This document shows, piece by piece, positions 19,360-27,907 of a stretch of 64,000 bases of DNA (positions are counted from its first letter, which is position 1; the number at the start of each line of letters is the position of its first letter). The notes beneath the pieces were generated by a model. It was not told the DNA's origin and ran no database searches. It was given only the letters and a program-made list of their open reading frames with translations. The position numbers were made by a program, and so were the translations under genes. Origin of the DNA: Flavobacterium sp. SUN052. Lineage in GTDB: Bacteria > Bacteroidota > Bacteroidia > Flavobacteriales > Flavobacteriaceae. The DNA is taken from the NCBI RefSeq assembly GCF_028867935.1, contig NZ_JAPQNS010000001.1, forward strand, positions 682,001 through 746,000, given 5' to 3'.

Positions 19360-21027
19360 ATGAAAACATTCCCAATTGCTCGTCCAGTCCGCCTGCTGCT
19401 CGTGCTGTTTACCCTGAGCATTGTTAGCTCCTGCCGTGATCAACTAGACACATCACCCCTGAGCAGCTACGCCAATGAAACGTTCTGGACTAACGAAAAC
19501 AATGCCCTGTTGGCCCTGACAGGGGTATACCGGGGAAATATTCAGATGGCCGCCGTGCCGAGCACCAACGCCGAATACTCGGCCACTGACTGGTGGTCAT
19601 ATCATGGCTTGCTGCTGCTGGATATGGCGACAGACAATGCCTATGACCGGCGGGGCGATAACTCGGGGATCAATCAGCTGACCAACGGCAACCTGACATC
19701 CAGCAACACCTATTTATCCAATTACTGGAACAGCAGCTACAGCCGGATTGCTCGTTGCAACTATTTCCTGGAGAACGTAGGTAAAACGCCGGTCAGTACG
19801 GATAAAGTAAACCGCATGAGCGCCGAAACCCGGTTTATCCGGGCCTGCCAGTATTTCTATATGTCGCAAACGTTTGGTTCGGTGCCGCTGGTAACCAAAA
19901 CGTTGACTCCCGCCGAGGCCAATACGCTCACCAAAGCGCCGAAGGCCGAGGTCGTCAAGTTTGTACTGGATGAGCTTACTGCCATTGCCCCTGCTTTACC
20001 CCGAGCCAAAGATCTGCCATCCGCCGAGCGAGGCCGTGCAACCCGGCAGGCAGCTCTTGCCTTTTTGGGTCGGGCGCAGTTGGCCAACAACGATTTTGCA
20101 GGGGCTGCTGCCACCTACCAAACCATCATCGATTTCGGCGACAACAGTATTGACCCCGACTTTCAGGGCCTTTTTACCGGCACCAACGAAACCAGCCGGG
20201 AGATTATTTTTGCTACCCAATACGCGAAAGATTTGGCCCCGAACGCCATGCAGCAACACTTTTTCCCGGCTGTCAACGGGGGATTTGTGTTGTTCAATCC
20301 GCTGGGAAGTTTGGTGGAATCGTATGAGTTTACTGACGGGACCCCGTTTTCATATTCAGACAGTCGGTATAATGCCAAAGACCCCAGCACCGACCGGGAC
20401 CCACGACTGCGGTTTACGGTGCTGATAAATGGGCAGCGGTTTCTGAATGCAACGTACAACGCTCACCCCGACTCGACCCGCTCGTCGGACCAGCTTACCA
20501 CTTCGAAGCAGGCGACCCGCACCGGTTATACGCTCCGTAAGTTCTGTTGGGAAGGACAAACGGGCGATTTGCAGAACTCGGGTATCGATCTGCCCATCAT
20601 CCGGTATGCTGAGGTGTTATTGAGTTACCTTGAAGCTAAGCTGGAAGCCGGAGCTGCCATCGACCAGAACCTGCTCGACCAAACGATTAACGCGGTGCGG
20701 GGCCGGGCAACGGTCCGAATGCCAAAAATCACGGAGAAAGACCCCGCCAAACTCCGGGTGTTACTCCGGCGCGAACGGCGTAACGAACTGGCCTTTGAGG
20801 GCATTCGCCTTTGGGATTTGATGCGCTGGAAAATTGCCGCTGATGTATTGAAAGGCGACTTTTATGGTGCTCCGTTTCCGGGTGCCAAAAACCTGCGGGC
20901 TAAAAACGCAACTACCAAAGACCCATACAGTCGGTGGTACGTAACCTCGAAGGCCTTCCGGGCAGGTACCGACGAAACATGGCCTATCCCACTCGGTGAA
21001 GTGAATATCAACCCCAACCTGAAGTAA
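19360..21027 (+). CDS. SusD/RagB-family outer-membrane lipoprotein
   Basis: This 555-residue lipoprotein is the substrate-binding partner of the second SusC, 18 bp upstream. The lipobox ends at C25 (SIVSSC). Family features are ANETFWTNENNALLALTGVYRG, the helix pair around SAETRFIRACQYFYMSQTFGSVPLV, and the C-terminal RRERRNELAFEGIRLWDLMRW with TWPIPLGEVNINPNLK. The next sulfatase starts 2 bp after its stop, indicating translational coupling. Confidence 0.95.
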   Translation: MKTFPIARPVRLLLVLFTLSIVSSCRDQLDTSPLSSYANETFWTNENNALLALTGVYRGNIQMAAVPSTNAEYSATDWWSYHGLLLLDMATDNAYDRRGDNSGINQLTNGNLTSSNTYLSNYWNSSYSRIARCNYFLENVGKTPVSTDKVNRMSAETRFIRACQYFYMSQTFGSVPLVTKTLTPAEANTLTKAPKAEVVKFVLDELTAIAPALPRAKDLPSAERGRATRQAALAFLGRAQLANNDFAGAAATYQTIIDFGDNSIDPDFQGLFTGTNETSREIIFATQYAKDLAPNAMQQHFFPAVNGGFVLFNPLGSLVESYEFTDGTPFSYSDSRYNAKDPSTDRDPRLRFTVLINGQRFLNATYNAHPDSTRSSDQLTTSKQATRTGYTLRKFCWEGQTGDLQNSGIDLPIIRYAEVLLSYLEAKLEAGAAIDQNLLDQTINAVRGRATVRMPKITEKDPAKLRVLLRRERRNELAFEGIRLWDLMRWKIAADVLKGDFYGAPFPGAKNLRAKNATTKDPYSRWYVTSKAFRAGTDETWPIPLGEVNINPNLK

Positions 21028-21029
21028 TT

Positions 21030-22553
21030 ATGCATCAATCTATCGCGCGGCTTATTATTGCTGGACTACTGGTTCTGCCTCACCTGGTTTCGGCCCAAGC
21101 TAAACCGAATATCGTGTTAATATATGCGGACGATCTGGGCTACGGGGACCTGAGTAGTTACGGGGCTACCCATGTCAAAACCCCCAACATTGACCGGGTG
21201 GCAGCTAAAGGATTGCGGTTCACCAACGCCCACGCCAGTTCGGCCACCTGCACGCCCTCGCGCTTTTCTATGCTGACGGGGCAGTATGCCTGGCGCAAAA
21301 CCGGCACCGGCATCGCTCCCGGCGACGCTGCTCTGCTGATTCCAACCGACCGGATTACCCTGCCTGAAATGCTCAAAAAAGGAGGTTATACGACGGGAGC
21401 AGTGGGCAAATGGCATCTGGGACTTGGCCCTAAGGGCGGCCCCGATTGGAATGGAGAGATTAAACCCGGGCCGCTGGAAATTGGGTTTTCTTACTCGTTT
21501 TTGCTCCCCGCCACTGCCGACCGGGTACCCTGTGTGTATGTTGAAAATCACCGAATTGTGGGATTGGACCCCAAAGACCCCGTTCAGGTGAGCTACAAAG
21601 AACCCATCGGCAATGAGCCCACGGGTAAAGATCATCCCGAACTGCTCAAAATGAAGTACTCGCATGGCCACGATCAGACCATTGTGAATGGAGTGAGTCG
21701 GATTGGCTACATGAGCGGGGGGAAAGCTGCCTGGTGGGTTGATGAAGAAATAGCGGATGTACTGACGGGTAAAGTGAACCAGTTTATCGAAACCAATAAG
21801 GCCCGGCCGTTCTTTATGTATTTCGCGACGCACGACATTCACGTTCCCCGGATGCCTCACTCACGATTTGTTGGTAAGAGTGGCATGGGACCACGGGGCG
21901 ACGCCTTGCTGCAACTCGACTATTGCGTGGGCGAAGTGATGAAAACCCTTGACCGGCTTAAACTGACGGACAAAACCCTCGTCATCATCACTAGTGACAA
22001 TGGCCCGGTAGTAGACGATGGCTATCAGGATGATGCGGTAGCGAAATTGGGCAGCCATACCCCGGCAGGACCGCTGCGGGGTGGTAAATACAGTGCGTTT
22101 GATGGGGGAACCCGGGTGCCGTTTATTGTCCATTGGCCGGGTCAGGTAAAGGCGGGCGTGTCGAACACGCTGCTGAGTCAGGTGGATATGCTGGCTTCGC
22201 TGGCCGCGCTGACGGGGCAAAAACTGGGGGCCAACGACGCTACTGACAGCCTGAATGGCTTAGACGCACTGTTGGGGAAAAGCCAGACTGATCGGGCCTA
22301 CGTAATTGAGCAGGCCGTGAATAATACGCTGTCGATCATCAAAGGCAACTGGAAATACATTGAACCGAGTGGCGGAGTTGCCATTAACCGCAATGTAAAC
22401 ATAGAAACAGGTTATAATCCAGCCCCCCAGCTCTATAACCTGTCGGCTGATATAGGGGAGAAAACGAACATGGCCGAGCAGAACCCACACGTTGTGAGCG
22501 AGCTAGCCACTTTATTGAAGCAGGTAAAAGAAGAAGGCAGCAAGCGTCAGTAA
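21030..22553 (+). CDS. S1-type sulfatase (arylsulfatase-like)
   Basis: This 507-residue secreted sulfatase has a clear signal peptide (IIAGLLVLPHLVSAQA, cleavage near 22). The metal-binding motif YADDLGYGDLSSYG covers about residues 32-44. The formylglycine motif is C74-T-P-S-R78. GAVGKWHLG and IITSDNGPVVDDG complete the active site, and LRGGKYSAFDGGTRVPFIVHWPG follows in the usual place. It is near the usual length for the family. It is the first of three consecutive sulfatases packed with gaps of 2-18 bp behind a SusC/SusD pair. Confidence 0.95.
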   Translation: MHQSIARLIIAGLLVLPHLVSAQAKPNIVLIYADDLGYGDLSSYGATHVKTPNIDRVAAKGLRFTNAHASSATCTPSRFSMLTGQYAWRKTGTGIAPGDAALLIPTDRITLPEMLKKGGYTTGAVGKWHLGLGPKGGPDWNGEIKPGPLEIGFSYSFLLPATADRVPCVYVENHRIVGLDPKDPVQVSYKEPIGNEPTGKDHPELLKMKYSHGHDQTIVNGVSRIGYMSGGKAAWWVDEEIADVLTGKVNQFIETNKARPFFMYFATHDIHVPRMPHSRFVGKSGMGPRGDALLQLDYCVGEVMKTLDRLKLTDKTLVIITSDNGPVVDDGYQDDAVAKLGSHTPAGPLRGGKYSAFDGGTRVPFIVHWPGQVKAGVSNTLLSQVDMLASLAALTGQKLGANDATDSLNGLDALLGKSQTDRAYVIEQAVNNTLSIIKGNWKYIEPSGGVAINRNVNIETGYNPAPQLYNLSADIGEKTNMAEQNPHVVSELATLLKQVKEEGSKRQ

Positions 22554-22566
22554 CCAGCGACAAACT

Positions 22567-23970
22567 ATGTTAAAACCCATTCCAATCCTGTTCGTTACGG
22601 CCATGACGGTCAGCTTACTGAGCGCTTCCGTGAGCCCTGTTCGGTTTGCAAATAGGGCCATTGCCGAACAGAAGCCAAACATTGTCTGGATATTGTCGGA
22701 AGACATTTCGACCGATCTGGCCTGTTATGGAACACCCGTGGTGAAAACACCCGTACTTGATCAGTTTGCCAAAGAGGGCATCCGGTACACGAACGCCTTC
22801 ACCACGGCTCCGGTATGTTCGCCGAGTCGGTCGGCCATGATAACGGGCATGTACCAGACCAGCATTGGGGCGCATAACCACCGGAGTCACCGCGACGATG
22901 GCTACGCATTACCCAGCCCCGTTAAGCCTATTACGGAGTATTTGCGGCAAGCTGGTTATTATACGGTGAATGTAAAAACGGCCGCACCGGGCGTAGCGAC
23001 GCCGACTAAAACTGATTTTAATTTCAAACCAGCCGAGCCTGTTTTTGAAGGAACCGACTGGTCGCAGCGAAAGCCGGGCCAGCCGTTTTTTGCCCAGCTC
23101 ACCATTGACGAAACGCACCGGGGAAAAGCCTGGAAAACGGTGGTAAAACAGCACGAACCGCACATTAGCCCGGAGTCAGTGGTGATGCCGCCCTATTACC
23201 CGAATCATCCGGTTGCCCGCGCTGACTGGGCCACGTATTTGGAGTCTATTCAATTGATGGACAGCTATGTAGGTAAAATTCTGCAACGACTTCAGGATGA
23301 AGGCATTGCCCAGAATACAGTCGTTATCTTTTCGGGCGACAATGGCCGGTGCCACATTCGGGATAAACAGTTTTTATACGACGGAGGCATTCACGTCCCG
23401 CTGATGATCCGCTGGCCGGGTCAATTGAAAGCGGGGCAGGTGAACACAGACCTTGTGATGGCTATCGACGTGTCGGCCACGATTCTACAGATGGCGGGCG
23501 TAACTCTACCTGCTTACCTGGACGGGCAGGTTTTGTGGGGGCCGGGTGCCAAAAAACGCGACTACATCATTGCCGCTCGCGACCGGATGGACGAGACGGT
23601 GGACAAGATGCGGTGCGTGCGCGACAAGCATTACAAGTACATCAAAAATTACATGCCGGAGCGACCCTACATGCAGCCTAATAACTACAAGGAAACTGAG
23701 TACCCGATGTGGAATCTGGTGAAGGAGTTGAACAGTGAGGGTAAACTGACCCCTGCTCAGGCCCTGTTTGCCGCTCCCACTAAGCCCGCCGAAGAACTCT
23801 ACGACATTACGACAGACCCCGACGAACTGCACAATCTGGCTGCTAACAGCCGCTCGGCCAAAACGCTGACTAAAATGCGCGGTTTGTTGGCCGATTGGGT
23901 GAAGAAAACGAACGATCAGGGTCAATATCCTGAAAAAGAGATCTGGTTACCTAAGAAGAAAGCCGAATAA
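22567..23970 (+). CDS. S1-type sulfatase with a SED variant of the metal motif
   Basis: This 467-residue sulfatase has an N-terminal hydrophobic stretch that suits a signal peptide. The usual paired aspartates are replaced by E45-D46 in WILSEDISTDLACYG. The formylglycine site C84-S-P-S-R88 is intact and continues ITGMYQTSIGAHNHRSHR. FSGDNGRCHIRDKQFLYDGG contains the second metal aspartate and asparagine. This combination resembles N-sulfoglucosamine sulfohydrolase-like sulfatases, but I cannot assign the family number. The protein lacks the longer C-terminal part of arylsulfatase A types. Confidence 0.92.
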   Translation: MLKPIPILFVTAMTVSLLSASVSPVRFANRAIAEQKPNIVWILSEDISTDLACYGTPVVKTPVLDQFAKEGIRYTNAFTTAPVCSPSRSAMITGMYQTSIGAHNHRSHRDDGYALPSPVKPITEYLRQAGYYTVNVKTAAPGVATPTKTDFNFKPAEPVFEGTDWSQRKPGQPFFAQLTIDETHRGKAWKTVVKQHEPHISPESVVMPPYYPNHPVARADWATYLESIQLMDSYVGKILQRLQDEGIAQNTVVIFSGDNGRCHIRDKQFLYDGGIHVPLMIRWPGQLKAGQVNTDLVMAIDVSATILQMAGVTLPAYLDGQVLWGPGAKKRDYIIAARDRMDETVDKMRCVRDKHYKYIKNYMPERPYMQPNNYKETEYPMWNLVKELNSEGKLTPAQALFAAPTKPAEELYDITTDPDELHNLAANSRSAKTLTKMRGLLADWVKKTNDQGQYPEKEIWLPKKKAE

Positions 23971-23988
23971 TCTATCACTCAACGGTTG

Positions 23989-25407
23989 ATGACACAACTT
24001 ACCTTACTGCTCCGTGGGCTGACAGGCTCCCTGAGTCTGCTACTATTGACCGCCCTGGTCTGGGCGCAACAGCCTGCCAAGCCTAACATTATTTTCATCC
24101 TTGCCGACGACATGGGCTACGGCGATGTCGGGTGCGATGGGCAAAAGCTGATAAAGACCCCTAACATTGACCAGTTAGCCAAAGAAGGAATGCGCTTTAC
24201 CCAGTATTACGCCGGTAGTCCCGTTTGTGCGCCCTCGCGGGCCACGTTAATGACCGGTAATCATACGGGGCATACCTACATTCGGGGTAATTACGACTAC
24301 GAAACGGAGGGTAACCTGCCCATTCCTGATTCGACGGTAACGTTGCCGGAGTTACTGAAAAAACAAGGCTACCAAACCGCTATGATGGGGAAATGGGGGT
24401 TGGGTGGTCCCGGCTCAGTTGGTGGACCCAATCGGCAGGGTTTCGATTATTCGCTGGGGTACCTTGATCAACGTAAAGCCCACGAGTATTACGCGCCGTA
24501 TCTATGGGAAAACGAGCAGAAATATCCACTCGAACAAAATGCGAACGGTGCGCAAAAGACCTACAGCCACGATGTATTTGCCGAAGCTGCCCTAAAATAT
24601 ATTCGCGAGAAAAAAGACAAGCCTTTCTTTCTTTACCTGCCGTTCACAATTCCACACAACAAGTTTGAGGTGCCTTCCGACGCACCCTACACCAGTGAGA
24701 AATGGGCGCAGCCCCAGAAAAATTATGCAGCTATGATTACCCGGCTAGACGGGGACATTGGCCGGATTATGGCATTGCTGAAGGAACTGGGCATCGACAA
24801 GAACACCCTCGTGGTATTTACCAGCGACAACGGCCCGGTAAAAGCCATGAGCGATCATTTCGACAGTAATGGACCTTTTCGGGGTTACAAGCTGGATTTG
24901 TACGAGGGTGGGATTCGGGAACCGATGATTATCCGCTGGCCCGGACATATCAGCCCCGGTACAGAAAGCCAACGCGTGACAGCTGCCTGGGATGTTTTGC
25001 CGACGCTTTGTGAGCTAGCAGGAGTAACCCCACCCCCTGGCATCGACGGAATGTCGTTTCTGGCAACTCTGAAAGGAAAGAACGAAACCCGGCAACACCC
25101 GTATCTCTATTGGGAGTATTTCGAGACGAACTACAACTGGAAAAACCCCGACAACAAACTGCCTCGTGTGTTCCTCGACAAGCAGGCTATTCGGATGGGC
25201 GAGTGGAAAGCAGTACGCACTGATTTGTTTACCAAGCCCGATGCACCGCTGGAGTTGTATAATCTGAAAAATGACATCGGCGAAACCTCCAATGTAGCGG
25301 CCCAGCACCCGGACGTAATCCGGCAACTAACCGAGTTAATTCGAAAGGCCCGCACCGAGGGTGATACCTTCAGGGCTAACGCAAACCAATTGCTGATAAG
25401 CCGATGA
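23989..25407 (+). CDS. S1-type sulfatase (arylsulfatase A-like)
   Basis: This 472-residue secreted sulfatase starts at ATG 23989; a TTG three bases earlier is a less likely start. The signal peptide ends near LVWAQQ (about 27). Metal motif ILADDMGYGDVGCDG lies at about residues 37-51, the formylglycine site is C80-A-P-S-R84, and MMGKWGLGG, FLPFTIPH-like and VFTSDNGPV segments follow. The stop codon overlaps the next start (ATGA at 25404-25407), so the sulfatase and the repeat protein are translationally coupled and very probably work on the same compound. Confidence 0.95.
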   Translation: MTQLTLLLRGLTGSLSLLLLTALVWAQQPAKPNIIFILADDMGYGDVGCDGQKLIKTPNIDQLAKEGMRFTQYYAGSPVCAPSRATLMTGNHTGHTYIRGNYDYETEGNLPIPDSTVTLPELLKKQGYQTAMMGKWGLGGPGSVGGPNRQGFDYSLGYLDQRKAHEYYAPYLWENEQKYPLEQNANGAQKTYSHDVFAEAALKYIREKKDKPFFLYLPFTIPHNKFEVPSDAPYTSEKWAQPQKNYAAMITRLDGDIGRIMALLKELGIDKNTLVVFTSDNGPVKAMSDHFDSNGPFRGYKLDLYEGGIREPMIIRWPGHISPGTESQRVTAAWDVLPTLCELAGVTPPPGIDGMSFLATLKGKNETRQHPYLYWEYFETNYNWKNPDNKLPRVFLDKQAIRMGEWKAVRTDLFTKPDAPLELYNLKNDIGETSNVAAQHPDVIRQLTELIRKARTEGDTFRANANQLLISR

Positions 25408-27233
25408 AACTGAGATGGCTTAGTTCGCTAGTGGTTCTGGCTCTGCAAACCGGAGCTATTGCCAGGGCGCAAACCGTTCGGGGTGATGCCGATGCCGTGG
25501 TTCGCTACGTATTGTCGTGCCAGAAGCAGAATGGCGCGTTTGGCCCGTTGGAGCAGGCTTACACGGACGTGGCCTGGACGTACCCAGCGGTTTTTACTCT
25601 GAAACTGTTGAACATACCGGTGCCCAACGCCGACTCCTGCTTCCGTAATGGTCAACAAGCCTGGATCGAGAAAGCACCCTGGAAAAATGGGCCCTGGTAC
25701 AGCTCGTTTTTTCAAAAGACCGATTTGTACCGCCTGTTTGGAAAAGAAGGACCCCTTGAGGAGGGAATTGCTCCGGGCAAGGTCTGGCAACTGACCTTCA
25801 AACCTCGTACCAGCTATTTGGAACTCCGCAATTATCACACAGGGGAGTTTTTCGATCTGGCTTCACTCTGGTGTATTGTGGGGACAACCAAACACCTGCG
25901 GGCCAGCGTTGCCAATCCAGAAGCGGCAAACACATTCATATCCAGCCGACAAGCAAGTGGGGGTGGTTTTGTAGAAGGTTTAGGAGCGCCAACCCGGCCC
26001 ACCGAAGCACAGGCGCACCTGATCAGCACGCATGATGCCGTGATGACGTTAACCACCTTGGGGCTTCCCGTTCCCAACAAACAGGCATGTATCAACTGGA
26101 TTCGTTCCTGTCAGGCACCAGACGGAGGATTCCGGTGGCATCCAACAGCCACGTCGTACAGCAATCAATCGGATGTCTGGTACACCTGGGCGGCTCTGCA
26201 AACCCTGCATGCACTGGGGGCCAAACCGTCTAACCCGACCGCCTGCGCGCAGTGGCTGAATACATTACAGAACTCCGACGGGGGCTTCGGAGATCGTCGC
26301 GGTTGGGCTTCCCGACTGTATAGCACCTACTATGCCATTGAATCACTACACTGGCTCACGGGTAATGCCCGGCAGGGTATAACGCCCAAACAGCTTGAAA
26401 GAGCCGTTGATAAAGTCATTCCCGAAGGCCGCTACCATATTTATCAGGCTCACCACAAAAGTCCGGCGGGTGGTCCTGGTATGGTCGATTCAGTGGTGGC
26501 CATGGGCTTAAACCTGATAGGGATAAAGTCGACAGAAAAGGCCATTAGTCCCGGTGAGGGGATGAGCCGGGCAGTTAAAGAGGCCCGTGAGTACGCAGCT
26601 CGCAAAGGGTACAAGCTGGAGATTGTAGAATGTCCCGAAAACTACAGCCATAAACTAAGCTGGTTCAGCGGCCTGCCTGCTGATCACGTTTCCAACTTCA
26701 TCATTCCACCCGGTTTGTCGCCCTCCGCACTTGTCAGCTACAATACAGCGTATCAGGCTGGCAAAACAGGCTTACCCTGGGCAGCCTTCAATGAGCAGGT
26801 GATCAGGCCTATTCTGGGTTTGAAAACACTGTTTTACCCCGAACTCGATTACACGATGGCTAACGCCTACCTGGTTTATGATGAAGGGCTGAATGGTCAC
26901 GTAGGCTACAATGCCGTTCCGGGAGCTCATTTTGGCAACTCTGACTGGATGCGGCATTTTCCGTATAAAGAGCGGTGGGTGGGACGATTGCCCATCATTG
27001 CAGATGGCGATGCCCACGGCAATATTGTGCAGTGGCGTAAGTGGATCGACGAATTCAGGAACGTCTATATTGCCACAGACTATCAGTATAAAGCTTATAT
27101 TGATGCCTCTCAACAGGGTCGTTCGGTGTGCGTAATCCGGTATGCAACGGGCGAAATTCGCTACTATGGAGCACCAGCCGCCGTGACTTATCTCAAAAAG
27201 CACCGAAAGGAATGGCAGTGGTGGCCCGAATAG
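25404..27233 (+). CDS. Secreted prenyltransferase/squalene-cyclase-type repeat protein with unrecognised C-terminal domain
   Basis: This 609-residue protein has a signal peptide (about 1-22, ending ARAQ). Residues about 30-370 hold several alpha-toroid repeats of the prenyltransferase/squalene oxidase type: SCQKQNGAFG, SRQASGGGFVEG, SCQAPDGGFRWH, LQNSDGGFGDRRG. A second domain (about 385-609) opens with SRAVKEAREYAARKGYKLEI and has a possible metal or catalytic cluster D534-G-D536-A-H538 in PIIADGDAHGN. I do not recognise this domain and give no function. The start overlaps the sulfatase stop by four bases. In this setting the toroid could be a glycan-degrading or binding fold; true prenyl transfer is unlikely for a secreted protein. 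Confidence 0.85.
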   Translation: MKLRWLSSLVVLALQTGAIARAQTVRGDADAVVRYVLSCQKQNGAFGPLEQAYTDVAWTYPAVFTLKLLNIPVPNADSCFRNGQQAWIEKAPWKNGPWYSSFFQKTDLYRLFGKEGPLEEGIAPGKVWQLTFKPRTSYLELRNYHTGEFFDLASLWCIVGTTKHLRASVANPEAANTFISSRQASGGGFVEGLGAPTRPTEAQAHLISTHDAVMTLTTLGLPVPNKQACINWIRSCQAPDGGFRWHPTATSYSNQSDVWYTWAALQTLHALGAKPSNPTACAQWLNTLQNSDGGFGDRRGWASRLYSTYYAIESLHWLTGNARQGITPKQLERAVDKVIPEGRYHIYQAHHKSPAGGPGMVDSVVAMGLNLIGIKSTEKAISPGEGMSRAVKEAREYAARKGYKLEIVECPENYSHKLSWFSGLPADHVSNFIIPPGLSPSALVSYNTAYQAGKTGLPWAAFNEQVIRPILGLKTLFYPELDYTMANAYLVYDEGLNGHVGYNAVPGAHFGNSDWMRHFPYKERWVGRLPIIADGDAHGNIVQWRKWIDEFRNVYIATDYQYKAYIDASQQGRSVCVIRYATGEIRYYGAPAAVTYLKKHRKEWQWWPE

Positions 27234-27343
27234 CATAGGCAAACTGAAATCCCAAACCTCACAAAATCGATCTCAATACCCATGAGTCTATGAAAAAGAA
27301 AGGTGCTGATACGTTTCTGGGCATGGACGAACCTTAGCTACAG

Positions 27344-27387
27344 CAGCCGCCTGCTGAACCAGTCGGCTGACCAATGGTCGGCGGCTG
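27344..27387. terminator. Inverted repeats between convergent genes
   Basis: CAGCCGCC (27344-27351) pairs with GGCGGCTG (27380-27387). A competing inner hairpin (27366-27382, loop AAT, one G-T pair) is also possible. It lies between the end of the sulfatase cluster and the convergent RidA gene and could stop transcription from both sides, though there is no T run. The rest of the 190-base gap holds nothing clear. Confidence 0.35.
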
Positions 27388-27423
27388 AACAGTGCTTTCT
27401 AACCCACCCATTGTCTATGCATT

Positions 27424-27903
27424 TTACTCCTTAATCGCGACCACTTCTACTTCAATAATCACGTCCTTATCTACTTGAAGCGAAACGTTTTTTATTTCGG
27501 AGAGCGATGGTAAATCGACTTTATTTTGGCCAAAATACTGACTGGCTACCGAATTAATAATCTGTTCGTTATCACTGTTAGATTTCTGGTCAGAAGCAAG
27601 AACGCGATACGAAATCTGACGGATATTACTAGCACCCATACCCACAGCGCCCAATGTCTTCGTGATGTTCGCAAAAATGAGCGTCAGCTGAGCGTTGAGA
27701 TCACCTTTAGCCACCACCTGCCCCTGTAAATCAACGGGCCGTTGCCCGCATATATAGATTTTCTTGTTAGGTACCGACGTTTCTACCGGATATAAATAAC
27801 CGGGCAATAGTTTGGCCGTGGGCGTGGTTTGGGCCAGCGCGGCAAGCCCTGAGAAAGCCAGCGTAGCAGCCAGCAGGGCGGTTTTCATGGGGTTGTTCAT
27901 CAT
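27424..27903 (-). CDS. Exported RidA/YjgF-family protein
   Basis: This 159-residue protein has a signal peptide (MKTALLAATLAFSGLAALAQ, using the in-frame start at 27888; the longer frame starts at 27903). The mature part is one RidA-fold domain: LYPVETSVPNKKIYICGQRP, GDLNAQLTLIFANITKTLGAVGM, and a last strand VIIEVEVVAI. The arginine that binds the substrate carboxylate in true RidA enamine deaminases is not seen before the last strand, where the sequence is SEIKNVSLQVDKD. Deaminase activity is therefore doubtful. It lies 4 bp behind the DUF2461 gene and is probably co-transcribed with it. Confidence 0.87.
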   Translation of the reverse strand: MMNNPMKTALLAATLAFSGLAALAQTTPTAKLLPGYLYPVETSVPNKKIYICGQRPVDLQGQVVAKGDLNAQLTLIFANITKTLGAVGMGASNIRQISYRVLASDQKSNSDNEQIINSVASQYFGQNKVDLPSLSEIKNVSLQVDKDVIIEVEVVAIKE

Positions 27904-27907
27904 CCTC

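Noticed and set aside
21117..21860. A 247-residue minus-strand open frame opposite the second sulfatase
   Set aside because: It lies entirely over a well-supported sulfatase and has no recognisable domain.
25404..27233. Reading the repeat protein as an isoprenoid-modifying enzyme
   Set aside because: It has a signal peptide, is coupled to a sulfatase gene, and no isoprenoid genes are near; only the repeat fold is shared.
27290..27337. A 15-codon frame starting ATGAAAAAGAAAGG in the gap after the repeat protein gene
   Set aside because: Too short, no homology that I recognise and no promoter element. It may be a gene remnant but nothing supports translation.
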